Below the pieces are notes generated by a model. The model worked only from the letters and a program-made list of their open reading frames with translations. It was not told where the DNA came from and did no database searches. Made by a program: the position numbers and the translations under genes. A DNA stretch of 64,000 nt. Source: Geminicoccus roseus DSM 18922 (GTDB lineage Bacteria; Pseudomonadota; Alphaproteobacteria; Geminicoccales; Geminicoccaceae). The DNA lies in the NCBI RefSeq assembly GCF_000427665.1, contig NZ_KE386572.1, positions 248,001 through 312,000 on the forward strand. The letters run 5' to 3'. Position 1 is the stretch's first letter. Every line of letters begins with the position of its first letter. Below, piece by piece: positions 26,307 through 36,721 of the stretch.

Positions 26307-27215
26307 ATGCATTACGCCTTCATCGGCCTTGGCCATCTGGGCGGGCACCTGGCGATGAACCTGGTGAAGGGCGGCTTTGCCGTCACCGTCCACGACCTGG
26401 ACCGGGACGCCGCTGCCGGCCTGGTCCAGGCGGGGGCCCGCTTTGCCGCCAGCGCCGCCCTGGCCGTCGCCGAGGCCGACGCGCTGATCACCTGCCTGCC
26501 CTCGCCCAAGGCGTCGACCGCGGTGCTGGAGGCGGTGCTGCCGCATCTGCGCCCGGGCACCACCTGGATCGAGATGAGCACGGTGGACTTCCCGGTGCTG
26601 GCGGACCTGGCCAGGCGCGCGGAGGAGGCGGGCGTGGTGACGCTGGCCTGCCCGGTCACCGGCGGGGTGCACAAGGCGAAGAGCGGCGAGATCACCATCC
26701 TGGTGGGCGGGGCGAAAGGCACGTACGAGCGCCACGCCCCGGCGCTCAAGGCCATGGGCGGCGCGGTGATCCATCTGGGCGGGCTGGAGCAGGCGGCGAC
26801 CGTCAAGGTGATGACCAACATGCTGGCCTTCATCCACCTGATCGCGGCCGGCGAGGCGCTGATGGTGTGCAAGCAGGCGGGCGTCGACCTGAAGGACGCC
26901 TTCGAGGCGATCCGGGCCAGCTCCGGCAACAGCTTCGTCCACGAGACCGAGAGCCAGGTGATCCTGAACGGCAGCTACGACATCGGCTTCACCATGGACC
27001 TGGCGGTCAAGGATGCCGGGTTCGCCCTGGAGATCGGCCGCCGCCTGGGTGTGCCGCTCAAGCTCGCCTCGATGATGGAGCAGACCTTTCTGGAAGGCCG
27101 CGCCCGCTATGGCGGCAACGCCTGGTCGTCGATGATCGTGAAGCTCCTGGAGGACACGACCGGGTCGGCGTTGCGGGCACCGGGCTTCCCGGCCAGACTT
27201 GGCGAGGCGGACTGA
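26307..27215 (+). CDS. 3-hydroxyisobutyrate dehydrogenase-like NAD-binding enzyme
   Basis: 302 residues, with an excellent GGGGGAGGAA Shine-Dalgarno sequence. Rossmann motif FIGLGHLGGHLAMNLVKGG at 5-23; substrate-binding block CPVTGGVHKAKSGEITILVG at 115-134; catalytic Lys167 in ATVKVMTN with Asn171. The family oxidises beta-hydroxyacids (3-hydroxyisobutyrate, tartronate semialdehyde, 6-phosphogluconate relatives). Within this operon it probably handles a hydroxyacid produced by the preceding enzymes. Exact substrate open. Confidence 0.92.
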   Translation: MHYAFIGLGHLGGHLAMNLVKGGFAVTVHDLDRDAAAGLVQAGARFAASAALAVAEADALITCLPSPKASTAVLEAVLPHLRPGTTWIEMSTVDFPVLADLARRAEEAGVVTLACPVTGGVHKAKSGEITILVGGAKGTYERHAPALKAMGGAVIHLGGLEQAATVKVMTNMLAFIHLIAAGEALMVCKQAGVDLKDAFEAIRASSGNSFVHETESQVILNGSYDIGFTMDLAVKDAGFALEIGRRLGVPLKLASMMEQTFLEGRARYGGNAWSSMIVKLLEDTTGSALRAPGFPARLGEAD

Positions 27216-27254
27216 GGACCGCCGCTTCCGGTTCGACGGCAAAGGGATCATCGA

Positions 27255-27662
27255 ATGTTCGACAAGGCGGCCGCCTGGGCTCCGCAGATGCTCAGCACCC
27301 TGCGCATCGTCACGGCGCTGATCTTCCTGGAGCACGGCACCCAGAAGCTGCTGGGCTTTCCCGCGGGCGGGCGCGCGGCCGAAGCGTTCACGCTCTCGTG
27401 GTTCTCCGGCGTCATCGAGCTTATCTGCGGCCTGGCGCTCGTGGTCGGGTTCCAGAGCCGCCTGGCGGCCTTCGTGGCGTCCGGGACGATGGCGTTCGCC
27501 TACTGGATCGCGCACGCGCCGCAGAATTTCTTTCCGGTCAACAACAGCGGCGACGCGGCGATCCTCTACTGCTTCGTGTTCCTCTATCTGGTCTTCGCCG
27601 GGCCGGGGCCCTGGAGCGTCGACGCCGCGATGCGCGAAAAAGAGGCGCCGAGGCGGGCTTGA
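27255..27662 (+). CDS. DoxX-family membrane protein
   Basis: 135 residues with four hydrophobic helices and the DoxX-like opening RIVTALIFLEHGTQKLLGFP, then SWFSGVIELICGLALVVGFQ. Members are small inner-membrane proteins, some linked to quinone or thiosulfate oxidation and redox stress; most have no known function. Forty bases after the dehydrogenase, so probably the last gene of that operon, where it could couple an oxidoreductase to quinone (inference). Confidence 0.88.
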   Translation: MFDKAAAWAPQMLSTLRIVTALIFLEHGTQKLLGFPAGGRAAEAFTLSWFSGVIELICGLALVVGFQSRLAAFVASGTMAFAYWIAHAPQNFFPVNNSGDAAILYCFVFLYLVFAGPGPWSVDAAMREKEAPRRA

Positions 27663-27687
27663 CTGGCCGGCGCGGCGCCCGGGCTGG

Positions 27688-28773
27688 TCACGGGCGGGCG
27701 ACGAACCAGACGTTCATCGGGTCGTGCGGCAGGACGTGGCGCTCGACCTGGGTGAAGCCAGCGTCGGCCAGCATGCGCTGGGCGGTTTCCCAGCCCCACA
27801 TGGTGCCGAGGCCGGGGCCGCCCTGGCCGATCGAGACGGGGGTGCAGTGGGCGCAGGAGATGGCGTAGAGGAACGCCGCCATCGGGAAGTCCCGGTTGTT
27901 CTCCAGATGCGCCGAGCCGCCGATGTCCTGCATCAGGTAGGTGCCGCCGGGTTTCAGCGAGGCGCGCAGGCCGCGGATCAGGCCTTCCGGGTCCTTCTGG
28001 TCGTGCACCGCGTCGAAGCTGGTCACCAGGTCCCAGGCATTGGGTTCCCGGTAGCCGGTGAGGTCGCGCTTCGCGAAGCGGAGGTTGCCGAGGCCGGCCT
28101 GGCGCGCCGCCTCGCTGGCGAACGCGATGGCGTCCTCCCCCAGGTCGTAGCCGACGAAGCGGCTGTCCGGGTAGCGCTCGGCCATGGCCAGCAGGGCGGC
28201 GCCCCGGCCGCAGCCGGCGTCCAGCACGTCGATGCCCTGCTCCAGCCGGGCGCAGAGCCCGTCCGCCAGCGGCAGGATGTGGTCGAACAGCATGGCGGTC
28301 ACCGTCTGCACGCTGTCCTGCGCCATCAGCTCGTGGAAGCAGGGATAGTCGCCATAGGCCATCCCCTGACCGGTCTCGAAGCAGCGGATCACCTGGTCCT
28401 CGACCTTGCCCAGCAGCGCCACGTGCTGGGCGTACACGGCCAGGTTGTTGGGTACGGCCTGGCGGGTCAGGCAGGCGGCGTGCTCGGGCGGCAGATGGTA
28501 GCGGCGGGTGGCCGGGTCGAAGCGGACCACGCCCGCCATCACCATCACCGCCAGCCATTCGCGCACATAGCGCTCGGCAAGGCCGGCCGTGTCGGCGATC
28601 GCGGTGCTGGTGGAGGGCGGCAGGCCGGCCATGCGGTCGAACAGGCCGAGCCGGTGCCCGATCGACATCATCGCGGCGGCGGCCCCCTGGTCCAGCATCT
28701 GGGCGACCTGGCCGGCAAAGCGTTCCGCCAGCGCCGCGTCGAAGCCAGGCGTTGCTCGACTGACAGCATCCAT
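27688..28773 (-). CDS. Class I SAM-dependent methyltransferase with N-terminal winged helix
   Basis: 361 residues from the ATG at 28771-28773, preceded by GGGGAACC; longer readings upstream are not conserved. The N-terminal ~95 residues form a winged-helix dimerisation/recognition domain like that of O-methyltransferases (AMMSIGHRLGLFDRMAGLPP). The Rossmann-like catalytic domain has motif I at VLDAGCGRGAALLAMAERYP and the motif DLVTSFDAVHDQKDP. The acceptor molecule is unknown. Convergent with the DoxX gene. Confidence 0.88.
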   Translation of the reverse strand: MDAVSRATPGFDAALAERFAGQVAQMLDQGAAAAMMSIGHRLGLFDRMAGLPPSTSTAIADTAGLAERYVREWLAVMVMAGVVRFDPATRRYHLPPEHAACLTRQAVPNNLAVYAQHVALLGKVEDQVIRCFETGQGMAYGDYPCFHELMAQDSVQTVTAMLFDHILPLADGLCARLEQGIDVLDAGCGRGAALLAMAERYPDSRFVGYDLGEDAIAFASEAARQAGLGNLRFAKRDLTGYREPNAWDLVTSFDAVHDQKDPEGLIRGLRASLKPGGTYLMQDIGGSAHLENNRDFPMAAFLYAISCAHCTPVSIGQGGPGLGTMWGWETAQRMLADAGFTQVERHVLPHDPMNVWFVARP

Positions 28774-29140
28774 CGTCGGTTCCCCGGGTGCAGTTGCAGG
28801 TGGGAGTTCGATCATGGGCCATGTCGGCCGTCCGCGAGAGCGGGAACGTACAAGACCGGGGCTCTTCGGCCAGATTATCCAGGGTGGCCACCGCATCCGC
28901 GCTGGTTTCAGGGGATCCGGTTCTTGAAGATCCGTTGCCGGCAGAGGTGCTGGGCACGTTCGGGACGGGCTGGAGCCAGGCCACCGGCAAGCCGGAAGGC
29001 GCCCGGCGCCGGTTCCGGCCGGTGATCGCCTCCTCAAGTCGCCGGAATAGCGGAAGGTTGTCGCGGCACGGGCAGCACGGGCGAGAAAGCGGTTGGAATT
29101 CTTGAATGCTTGCCGCAGGGGCGGCTCCGCAGCGGGGTCA
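28774..29140. other. Intergenic region, nothing recognised
   Basis: 367 bases between the methyltransferase start and the end of the LysR gene. Reading frames here are not conserved in character, and no hairpin or promoter stands out. Confidence 0.4.
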
Positions 29141-30064
29141 TCAACGGCTCCCCAGGAATTCGTCCAGGCCTCTATCCCAATAGGGTTGTCGCCCGAACCG
29201 CTCGGCCAGCCAGTCGATGAAGACCCTCACCTTCGGCGCCAGCTCGCGCGAGCTCGGGTAGAGGGCCCAAAGGGTCTGGGTCGAAACGAGGGGGTACTCG
29301 GGAAGAACTGGCACGAGGGCGCCGGATCGAAGCTCGTCCGCCGCGCACCAGGTCGCCATCAGGGCAATCCCCAGCCCTGCGCAGGCCGTGTCGCGCACGG
29401 CCACTCCGTCGTTGATCCGAAGCTGCGGCGCGACACGCCGCTCGATCAGCTCCCCGTTCTTTCCCCGAAACGTCCAAAGATCGAGCGTGCCGACGACGAG
29501 GCAGGCATGGTCGGCGAGGTCGTCCGGCGTGCCCGGACGCCCGCGCCGCTCAAGATACTCGGGCGAGGCGACCAGCACCCGCTGATCGGGGGCGAGCCGG
29601 CGCGCGACGAAGGTCGAATCGCCGAGCTCGACATAGCGGACCGCCACGTCGAAGGCGCCCTCGACGAGATCGACGACGCTGTCGGAGATGCGCAGGTCCA
29701 GGGCCAGACCGGGATACTGGCCGCAGAACTCGGGCAGGCCCGGCACGATGTGCATGCGCGCAAACGAAGCCGGAGCCGCTACCCGCAGGGTGCCGCGCGG
29801 CGCTACCTGCCCCCGCCCGAGCGCCGCCCGGGCGCCTTCCGCTGCAAGCACGACCTGCTCCGCATGCGGCAGGAAGGCCAGGCCGTCCTCGGTCAGGGTC
29901 GCCTGCCGCGTCGTCCGGTGCAGAAGCCTGGCCCCGAGGCTTTTCTCCAGCGCCGCCAGCCTGGCGCTGGCGCCCGCCGGGGTGAGGCCCAGGTCGCGGG
30001 CAGCCGAGCTGATGCTCCGAAGCCGGGCGATGCGCGCGAACAGATGCAAGTCGTCGATGTTCAT
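29141..30064 (-). CDS. LysR-family transcriptional regulator
   Basis: 307 residues. Winged helix: LFARIARLRSISSAARDLGL, TPAGASARLAALEKSLGARL, LHRTTRQATLTEDG. The effector domain follows (GTLRVAAPASFARMHIVPGL). The regulated target is very likely the quinone oxidoreductase read divergently 189 bases away, a common pair in proteobacteria. Codon use is a little less G/C-biased than the neighbours, so the pair may be mobile as a cassette. Confidence 0.9.
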   Translation of the reverse strand: MNIDDLHLFARIARLRSISSAARDLGLTPAGASARLAALEKSLGARLLHRTTRQATLTEDGLAFLPHAEQVVLAAEGARAALGRGQVAPRGTLRVAAPASFARMHIVPGLPEFCGQYPGLALDLRISDSVVDLVEGAFDVAVRYVELGDSTFVARRLAPDQRVLVASPEYLERRGRPGTPDDLADHACLVVGTLDLWTFRGKNGELIERRVAPQLRINDGVAVRDTACAGLGIALMATWCAADELRSGALVPVLPEYPLVSTQTLWALYPSSRELAPKVRVFIDWLAERFGRQPYWDRGLDEFLGSR

Positions 30065-30072
30065 CGCATCGC

Positions 30073-30091
30073 TTTCAACAATTCTTTGAAA
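30073..30091. promoter_or_regulatory. Candidate LysR operator (TTTCAA-N7-TTGAAA)
   Basis: Perfect 6-bp inverted repeat around CAATTCT, centred 18 bases before the LysR start in the LysR/oxidoreductase gap. It is AT-rich and interrupted, as expected of a LysR box, and shares TTCAA/TTGAA half-sites with the dyad at 9496-9512. Confidence 0.5.
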
Positions 30092-30253
30092 CTGATCCTA
30101 GAACGCGCCCGCTACCACCGGCAATCGCGAGAAGTTAGCTAGATGCAGAGACGGGCAGCAGGCCGGTCTGTCCATCAGCCGGCCCTGGCTTAGGGCAAGT
30201 CACCACGGGTCATCGAGCCGGCCCATGCCGCTGGGACCCGAAAGGAGATCTTT

Positions 30254-31267
30254 GTGACCAAGACCATGAAGGCGATCGTCCTCACCCGCTTCGGCGGACC
30301 GGATGCGTTCGAGCTGCGCGAGGTGCCGGTGCCAAAGGTCGGTTCACGCCAGGTGCGGGTGCGGGTGCACGCCACGGCCGTCAATCCGCTCGACTACCAG
30401 ATCCGCCGCGGCGACTACACGAACTACGTGCCGCTGCCCGCCATTATCGGCCATGACATCTCGGGCGTCGTCGAGGAGGTGGGATCCGAGGTCGGCGAGT
30501 TCGCCGTGGGCGACGAGGTCTACTACACGCCAAAGATCTTCGGCGGCGCCGGCTCGTATGCCGAGCAGCATGTCGCCGATGTCGAGCTTGTCGGCTGCAA
30601 GCCCAAGAACCTCACCCACCTCGAGGCCGCGAGCCTGACGCTTGTCGGCGGCACGGTCTACGAGGCGTTCGTCCAGCGCGCGCAGCTGAGCGTCGGCGAG
30701 ACGATCCTCATCCATGGCGGGGCCGGCGGCGTGGGCACGATCGCGATCCAGGTCGCCAAGGCGATCGGCGCGCGGGTGATCACGACGGCGCGCGCCGGCG
30801 ACCACGACTTCGTGCGCTCGCTCGGGGCCGACGACGCGATCGACTTCACCGCCGAGGACTATGTGGACGGTGTCGCCCGGCTGACCGGGGGAGCGGGCGT
30901 CAACGTCGTCTTCGACACCATCGGCGGCGACACGCTCACCAGGAGTCCCCTGGCGCTTGCCGACCTGGGGCGCGTCGTCAGCCTGGTCGACATCGCCCGG
31001 CCGCAGAACCTGGTCGAGGCATGGGGGAAGAACGCGGCGTACCACTTCGTGTTCACCCGCCAGAACCGCGGCAAGCTGGATGGGCTCACCCGTCTGGTCG
31101 AGCGCGGGCTGGTGAAGCCCGTGGTCGGGGCGACGCTGCCGCTGGCGCGGATGGGAGAGGCGCACGACCTCCTGGAGAACGGCACCGCACGGGGCCTGCG
31201 CGGCAAGGTCGCGATCGATGTGACGGGCGAGGCGCTCGTCCTGCCCTCCGTTCCGCAGGCCGCCTGA
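30254..31267 (+). CDS. NADPH-dependent quinone oxidoreductase / zinc-type alcohol dehydrogenase-like (MDR)
   Basis: 337 residues. AAAGGAG at 30240-30246 sits eight bases before the GTG at 30254, which decides that start over the ATG at 30266. MDR features: N-terminal GroES-like domain ([30 protein letters not shown]), then the nucleotide-binding motif [20 protein letters not shown]. No catalytic zinc ligands are present, placing it with quinone oxidoreductases that reduce quinones or enones with NADPH. Divergent from its probable LysR regulator. Confidence 0.92.
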   Translation: MTKTMKAIVLTRFGGPDAFELREVPVPKVGSRQVRVRVHATAVNPLDYQIRRGDYTNYVPLPAIIGHDISGVVEEVGSEVGEFAVGDEVYYTPKIFGGAGSYAEQHVADVELVGCKPKNLTHLEAASLTLVGGTVYEAFVQRAQLSVGETILIHGGAGGVGTIAIQVAKAIGARVITTARAGDHDFVRSLGADDAIDFTAEDYVDGVARLTGGAGVNVVFDTIGGDTLTRSPLALADLGRVVSLVDIARPQNLVEAWGKNAAYHFVFTRQNRGKLDGLTRLVERGLVKPVVGATLPLARMGEAHDLLENGTARGLRGKVAIDVTGEALVLPSVPQAA

Positions 31268-31283
31268 CGCCGGGCGGGGGAGC

Positions 31284-31314
31284 GGGCCGGGCAGCGAAGG
31301 CCGCTGCCTGGCCC
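31284..31314. terminator. Stem-loop between convergent genes
   Basis: 13-base arms (31284-31296 and 31302-31314) pair with a single G-T wobble around the loop AAGGC. It lies between the convergent oxidoreductase and methanethiol-oxidase genes and could stop transcription from both sides, but neither side has a T-run. Confidence 0.55.
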
Positions 31315-31327
31315 AGGAAAGAACGGC

Positions 31328-32701
31328 TCAGACCCAGATGTCGGAGGTGCAGTCGCCGCCGGGATAGCGCATCTCGTGGGCGCGGGCGGGACCCTTGGGC
31401 TCTTGGCCGAAATCGACGAACACGTCCTTGTTGATCGACAGCCCGCCCTTGTCGGTGTCGCAGTCGATCTGGAGCAGGCAGGAGCCCTGCTGGTCCATCG
31501 AGGGGTAGAACTGGTTGTCCCAGGAGGAGAGCAGGCTGGTGGTGCAGTAGAGCCGCTTGCCGTCCAGGGACAGCTGCAGCATCTGCGGGCCGCCGGCGAC
31601 CTTGTGGCCGTTCACTTCCGGCGCCTTGCCGAGCAGGCCGCCGATCCAGACCTGGCCGGTGAGCTTGGGCTTCGCCGGGTCGCTGATGTCGTACTGGCGC
31701 AGGTCGCCGTGCAGCCAGTTCGAGAAATACATGAACCGGTCGTCCATCGACAAAAGGATGTCGGTGATCAGCGGCGGCAGCGGCACCGGGAAGTTCTCGA
31801 TCTCGACCGGGTCCTCCTGGATCACCTTCTCCAGCTGCCAGCCCTGCCCGTTCTTGTGCCAGTGCCAGACGTTGGAGGAGAGCGCCACGCCGACATAGCC
31901 ATGGGTGCTGTCCGGGTCATGGTGGAAGCGGACCTCCAGCGGGATCATGCCGTCCTGGCCGAGGTCGTGGCTTTTCTCGACCCGGCGCTCCTCGAAGTTC
32001 CAGAAATGCAGCTGGCGACCGTAGCGGCCCCCGGCCACGTCCTCCAGCTTGAAGCCGTCGAAGAAGGCGTTGGGCGCGCCGAATTCGGAGGAGACCATCA
32101 CGTTGTGGCGCGGCTGGTACCAGAAGTCGTAGCCATACTTCATGGCGCCGAGATCCTTCTCCCAGCGGCCGGTGACGTTGAAGTCCTGGTCCATGGTGAG
32201 GAAGCCGCCCGGCCCCTCGCCCTCGGCATTGCCCAGCATCGAGATGATGATCTGCTTGCCCAGGCAGTGCACGGTGTGCGGGCCGGTCAGCCCGGTCTTG
32301 CCGATCACCTCCTCGGGCTCGATCACCTTGTGCATCTTCGGCGCGCGGGCATCCGCCACGTCGATGATGTGGATGCGGCTGGACTTGAAGCCCGGCACGA
32401 CGAGGAAGCGGCGCTCGGCCGAGGCGTCGCCGTGGCAGGACGAGCAGGCGTTCCAGCCGAAATGATGCAGCTCGTCGCCCTTGTTCGGCATCTCCAGCCG
32501 GTGGACGACCTGGCCGTGGGTCGGGCTGGAAGGATCCACGTCGACGGTGGCCAGATAGTCCGGCGCGTCCACGCCGGTGCCGGTGTAGAGGCCGATCACG
32601 TAGAGCAGCTTCTCGCGCGGCGCCGCCATCGCCGCCTTGGGCGAGGCATAGCCCGGCCCGCAGCAGGTCGAGGTCTCGTGCTGGCCGTTTCCGCTTGCCA
32701 T
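31328..32701 (-). CDS. Selenium-binding protein family (SBP56), probable methanethiol oxidase
   Basis: 457 residues from the ATG at 32699-32701 with GGAGG upstream. It matches SBP56 throughout: LYVIGLYTGTGVDAPDYLAT, then HHFGWNACSSCHGD with the C-x2-C pair Cys86/Cys89 and flanking histidines, DMRFHHDP-like VRFHHDPDSTHGY, and the C-terminal AHEMRYPGGDCTSDIW. In bacteria this family is a copper-dependent methanethiol oxidase giving formaldehyde, H2S and H2O2. No signal peptide is visible, although characterised bacterial forms are periplasmic. The family's usual SCO1-like partner is not adjacent. Confidence 0.93.
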   Translation of the reverse strand: MASGNGQHETSTCCGPGYASPKAAMAAPREKLLYVIGLYTGTGVDAPDYLATVDVDPSSPTHGQVVHRLEMPNKGDELHHFGWNACSSCHGDASAERRFLVVPGFKSSRIHIIDVADARAPKMHKVIEPEEVIGKTGLTGPHTVHCLGKQIIISMLGNAEGEGPGGFLTMDQDFNVTGRWEKDLGAMKYGYDFWYQPRHNVMVSSEFGAPNAFFDGFKLEDVAGGRYGRQLHFWNFEERRVEKSHDLGQDGMIPLEVRFHHDPDSTHGYVGVALSSNVWHWHKNGQGWQLEKVIQEDPVEIENFPVPLPPLITDILLSMDDRFMYFSNWLHGDLRQYDISDPAKPKLTGQVWIGGLLGKAPEVNGHKVAGGPQMLQLSLDGKRLYCTTSLLSSWDNQFYPSMDQQGSCLLQIDCDTDKGGLSINKDVFVDFGQEPKGPARAHEMRYPGGDCTSDIWV

Positions 32702-34049
<1,348 letters not shown>

Positions 34050-34091
34050 GCCGGGCGCCAGCCGCCCGTCTCCTTCCCGCAAGGCTGACGC

Positions 34092-34116
34092 GGGTCCGTT
34101 CCCCAAGAACGGGCCC
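34092..34116 (+). terminator. Intergenic hairpin between dctP and dctQ of TRAP operon 2
   Basis: GGGTCCGTT (34092-34100) pairs with AACGGGCCC (34108-34116), nine pairs with one G-T wobble and a 7-base loop. As in the first TRAP operon, it separates the binding-protein gene from the permeases and may adjust their relative amounts. No T-run. Confidence 0.45.
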
Positions 34117-34162
34117 CTGCCCCGCTTGACCCAAACCATGGCCGACCGGCCGGGGGGCGCCC

Positions 34163-34717
34163 ATGCTTCGTCGAGTGATCGAGCGGCTGGAGGAGGCGAT
34201 CATGGCGCTCCTCCTGGCGGCGATGACCCTGCTGACCTTCTGGCAGGTGGTGCTGCGCTACGTGTTCAATTCCGGCCTGCTCTGGGCCCTGGAAGCCACC
34301 ACCTACATGTTCGGCTGGCTCCTGCTGCTGGGCATCTCCTATGGCGTGCGCACCCACGCCCATATCGGCATCGACGCGGCGGTGAAGCTGCTGCCGCTCT
34401 CCGCCCAGCGGGTGGTCGGGCTGGTGGTGCTGGGCCTGTGCCTGCTGTTCGCCGTGCTGATGCTCTACGGCTCCTATGGCTACGAGTACCGGATGTACCG
34501 GCTGGGGGTGGACGCGCAGGACATCCCGGTGCAGCGCTGGATCCTGGGCCTGTGCCTGCCGATCGGCTTCCTCTTGCTGATCGTGCGGCTGGCCGAGCAG
34601 GCCTGGCTGGTGGCGAGCGGCAGGGCGGCCGGGTTCCAGCTGGCCGACGAGGCCGCCGACACGATCGGGATGCTGGGCGGCGACGACGTCCACCAGCGTA
34701 AGGGGACGCACCGATGA
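34163..34717 (+). CDS. dctQ: TRAP transporter small permease (DctQ type)
   Basis: 184 residues with four hydrophobic helices. Family landmarks: FWQVVLRYVFNSGLLWALEA and GVRTHAHIGIDAAVKLLP. The hydrophilic C-terminus (from about 155) is longer than usual and acidic. Its last four bases overlap the large-permease start (ATGA), so both membrane subunits are translated together. Confidence 0.93.
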   Translation: MLRRVIERLEEAIMALLLAAMTLLTFWQVVLRYVFNSGLLWALEATTYMFGWLLLLGISYGVRTHAHIGIDAAVKLLPLSAQRVVGLVVLGLCLLFAVLMLYGSYGYEYRMYRLGVDAQDIPVQRWILGLCLPIGFLLLIVRLAEQAWLVASGRAAGFQLADEAADTIGMLGGDDVHQRKGTHR

Positions 34718-36006
34718 CCACCGCGTTCCTGTTCGTCACCCTGTTCGGCTTCATGATCCTGGGCATGCCGATCGCGATCGCACTCGGCCTGTCCTCGGTT
34801 CTGACCATCCTGTTCTTCGCCAACGATTCGCTGGCGTCGATGTCCCTGAAGTTCCTGGACGCCTCGCAGACCGCGACCCTGCTGGCGATCCCGTTCTTCA
34901 TCCTGGCCGGCAATTTCCTGACCACCGGCGGCGTGGCGCGGCGGATGATCGACTTCGCCTCGGCCTGCGTCGGCCACCTGCCGGGCGGGCTCGCCATCGC
35001 CTCGGTGATGGCCTGCATCCTGTTCGCGGCAGTGTCCGGCTCCTCGCCCGCCACCGTGGTGGCGATCGGCTCGATCGTGATCGCGGGCATGGTGCGCAGC
35101 GGCTACACGCAAAGCTACGCCACCGGGGTGATCGTCAATGCCGGCACGCTCGGCATCCTGATCCCGCCCTCCATCGTGATGGTGGTCTATGCCGCCGCCA
35201 CCGAGAGCTCGGTCGGCCGGCTGTTCATGGCCGGCGTCGTCCCGGGCATCCTGCTGGGCCTGCTGCTGATGGCGGCGATCTATGTCTCGGCCAGGGTCAA
35301 GGGCCTGGCCCGCCAGCCAAAGGTCTCCTGGCGCGAGCGCTTCCGGCTGTTCGGCCGGGCGGTCTGGGGCCTGCTGCTGATCGTGCTGGTGCTGGGCGGC
35401 ATCTATGGCGGGGTGTTCACCCCCACCGAGGCGGCGGCGGTCTCCGCGGTCTATGCCTTCATCGTGGCGCTGTTCATCTATCGCGACCTGAAGCCCACCG
35501 ATGTCGGTCGGGTCCTGGTGGATTCGGCCAAGGTCACGGTGATGCTGATGTTCATCATCGCCAACGCCTTTCTGTTCGCCCACGTGCTGACCACCGAGCA
35601 GATCCCGCAGACCATCGCCACGGCGCTCCTGGAATCCGGGCTGCAGCCCTGGCAGTTCCTGATCGTGGTCAACATCATGCTGCTGGTCGCCGGCAACTTC
35701 ATGGAGCCCTCGGCGATCATCCTGATCTTCGTGCCGGTGATCTTCCCGATCGCGACCCAGCTCGGCATCGACCCGATCCATCTGGGTGTGCTGATGGTGG
35801 TCAACATGGAGATCGGCATGGTGACGCCGCCGGTGGGGCTCAATTTGTTCGTGGCCTCGGGCATCACCGGGATGCCGCTGCTCTCGGTGGTGCGCGCGGC
35901 GCTGCCCTGGCTGATGATCCTGGTGGCGTTCCTGATCCTGATCACCTACGTGCCGGCGATCTCCCTGTTCCTGCCGAACCTGCTCTACGGGGTGAGCGGC
36001 GGCTAG
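34714..36006 (+). CDS. dctM: TRAP transporter large permease (DctM type)
   Basis: 430 residues, about twelve membrane helices. Conserved blocks: IPFFILAGNFLTTGGVARRM, FAAVSGSSPATVVAIGSIVI, NAGTLGILIPPSIVMVVYAA and MVTPPVGLNLFVASGI. The protein forms the Na+-coupled translocation pathway of this second TRAP importer. Convergent with the HAD gene 19 bases beyond its stop. Confidence 0.95.
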   Translation: MTTAFLFVTLFGFMILGMPIAIALGLSSVLTILFFANDSLASMSLKFLDASQTATLLAIPFFILAGNFLTTGGVARRMIDFASACVGHLPGGLAIASVMACILFAAVSGSSPATVVAIGSIVIAGMVRSGYTQSYATGVIVNAGTLGILIPPSIVMVVYAAATESSVGRLFMAGVVPGILLGLLLMAAIYVSARVKGLARQPKVSWRERFRLFGRAVWGLLLIVLVLGGIYGGVFTPTEAAAVSAVYAFIVALFIYRDLKPTDVGRVLVDSAKVTVMLMFIIANAFLFAHVLTTEQIPQTIATALLESGLQPWQFLIVVNIMLLVAGNFMEPSAIILIFVPVIFPIATQLGIDPIHLGVLMVVNMEIGMVTPPVGLNLFVASGITGMPLLSVVRAALPWLMILVAFLILITYVPAISLFLPNLLYGVSGG

Positions 36007-36025
36007 ACGCCAGCTGGACGGGGGC

Positions 36026-36700
36026 TCACGCCCGGGCGGCCAGCGCCCGGGCGATCCCGATCAGGCTGTGGGCCTCGGCGTCCGGGGCCAGCAGGAAGGG
36101 CGGGTAGGCCGGGCCGCGCTCGACATAGGCGCCGCCCAGCCCGGCGGCACGGGCGCCATGGACGTCCCAGGGATGCGCCGCCACCAGGGTCATGGCGGCC
36201 GGCTCCACCCCGGCCAGCCTGGCGGCGTGCTGGTAGACCTCGCGCCTGGGCTTGGCGAGACCCACCTCGTCGACCGAGACCACCCGCTCCACCAGGTGGC
36301 GCAGGCCGCCCCGTTCCAGAAGCGCCTCGGTCGCCGACGCGGCGCCGTTGGACAGCGCCAGGATGCGGATCCCGGCCTGGTGCAGGTGGCTGAACGCCTC
36401 CAGGGCGTCGGGATGCGGGTCGAGCTCGGTGAAGCCGTGCAGGACCCGATCCAGCGCGTCTGCGCCCGCCACCACGCCCCGCTCCTGCAGCGTGTCGGCG
36501 AGCGACGCCTTCAGCACCTCGCGGAACGGCGCGAACTTGCCGGTGGCGGCCATCGCGAAGGCGTCGCGCAGGCTGCGGGCGAACCACAGCTCCAGGACGT
36601 CGCCGGAAGCCCCCTCGGCCTCCAGCCGCCCGCGCAGGCTCTCCAGCGAGAACACGGTCTCGATGATGTCGAACGCGACCACCACAGGGCGGCTGGACAT
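36026..36700 (-). CDS. HAD-superfamily hydrolase, haloacid dehalogenase type II-like
   Basis: 224 residues. Motif I reads VAFDIIETVFS, with the nucleophile Asp10; classical type II dehalogenases have D-x-Y-G-T-L here, so this one departs at the third to fifth positions. Motif II is LALSNGAASATEALL, motif III Lys in VGLAKPRREVYQHAA, and motif IV is VAAHPWDVHGARAAG, which matches the AAHxWD signature of L-2-haloacid dehalogenases. Dehalogenase or phosphatase action is possible; the substrate is not shown. Confidence 0.85.
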   Translation of the reverse strand: MSSRPVVVAFDIIETVFSLESLRGRLEAEGASGDVLELWFARSLRDAFAMAATGKFAPFREVLKASLADTLQERGVVAGADALDRVLHGFTELDPHPDALEAFSHLHQAGIRILALSNGAASATEALLERGGLRHLVERVVSVDEVGLAKPRREVYQHAARLAGVEPAAMTLVAAHPWDVHGARAAGLGGAYVERGPAYPPFLLAPDAEAHSLIGIARALAARA

Positions 36701-36721
36701 GGGCGTCTCCGGTTGAGCGGG

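Noticed and set aside
36029-36053. Two adjacent copies of CGCCCGGGCG
   Set aside because: They fall in the C-terminal codons of the HAD gene (Ala/Arg-rich) and are explained by coding composition.
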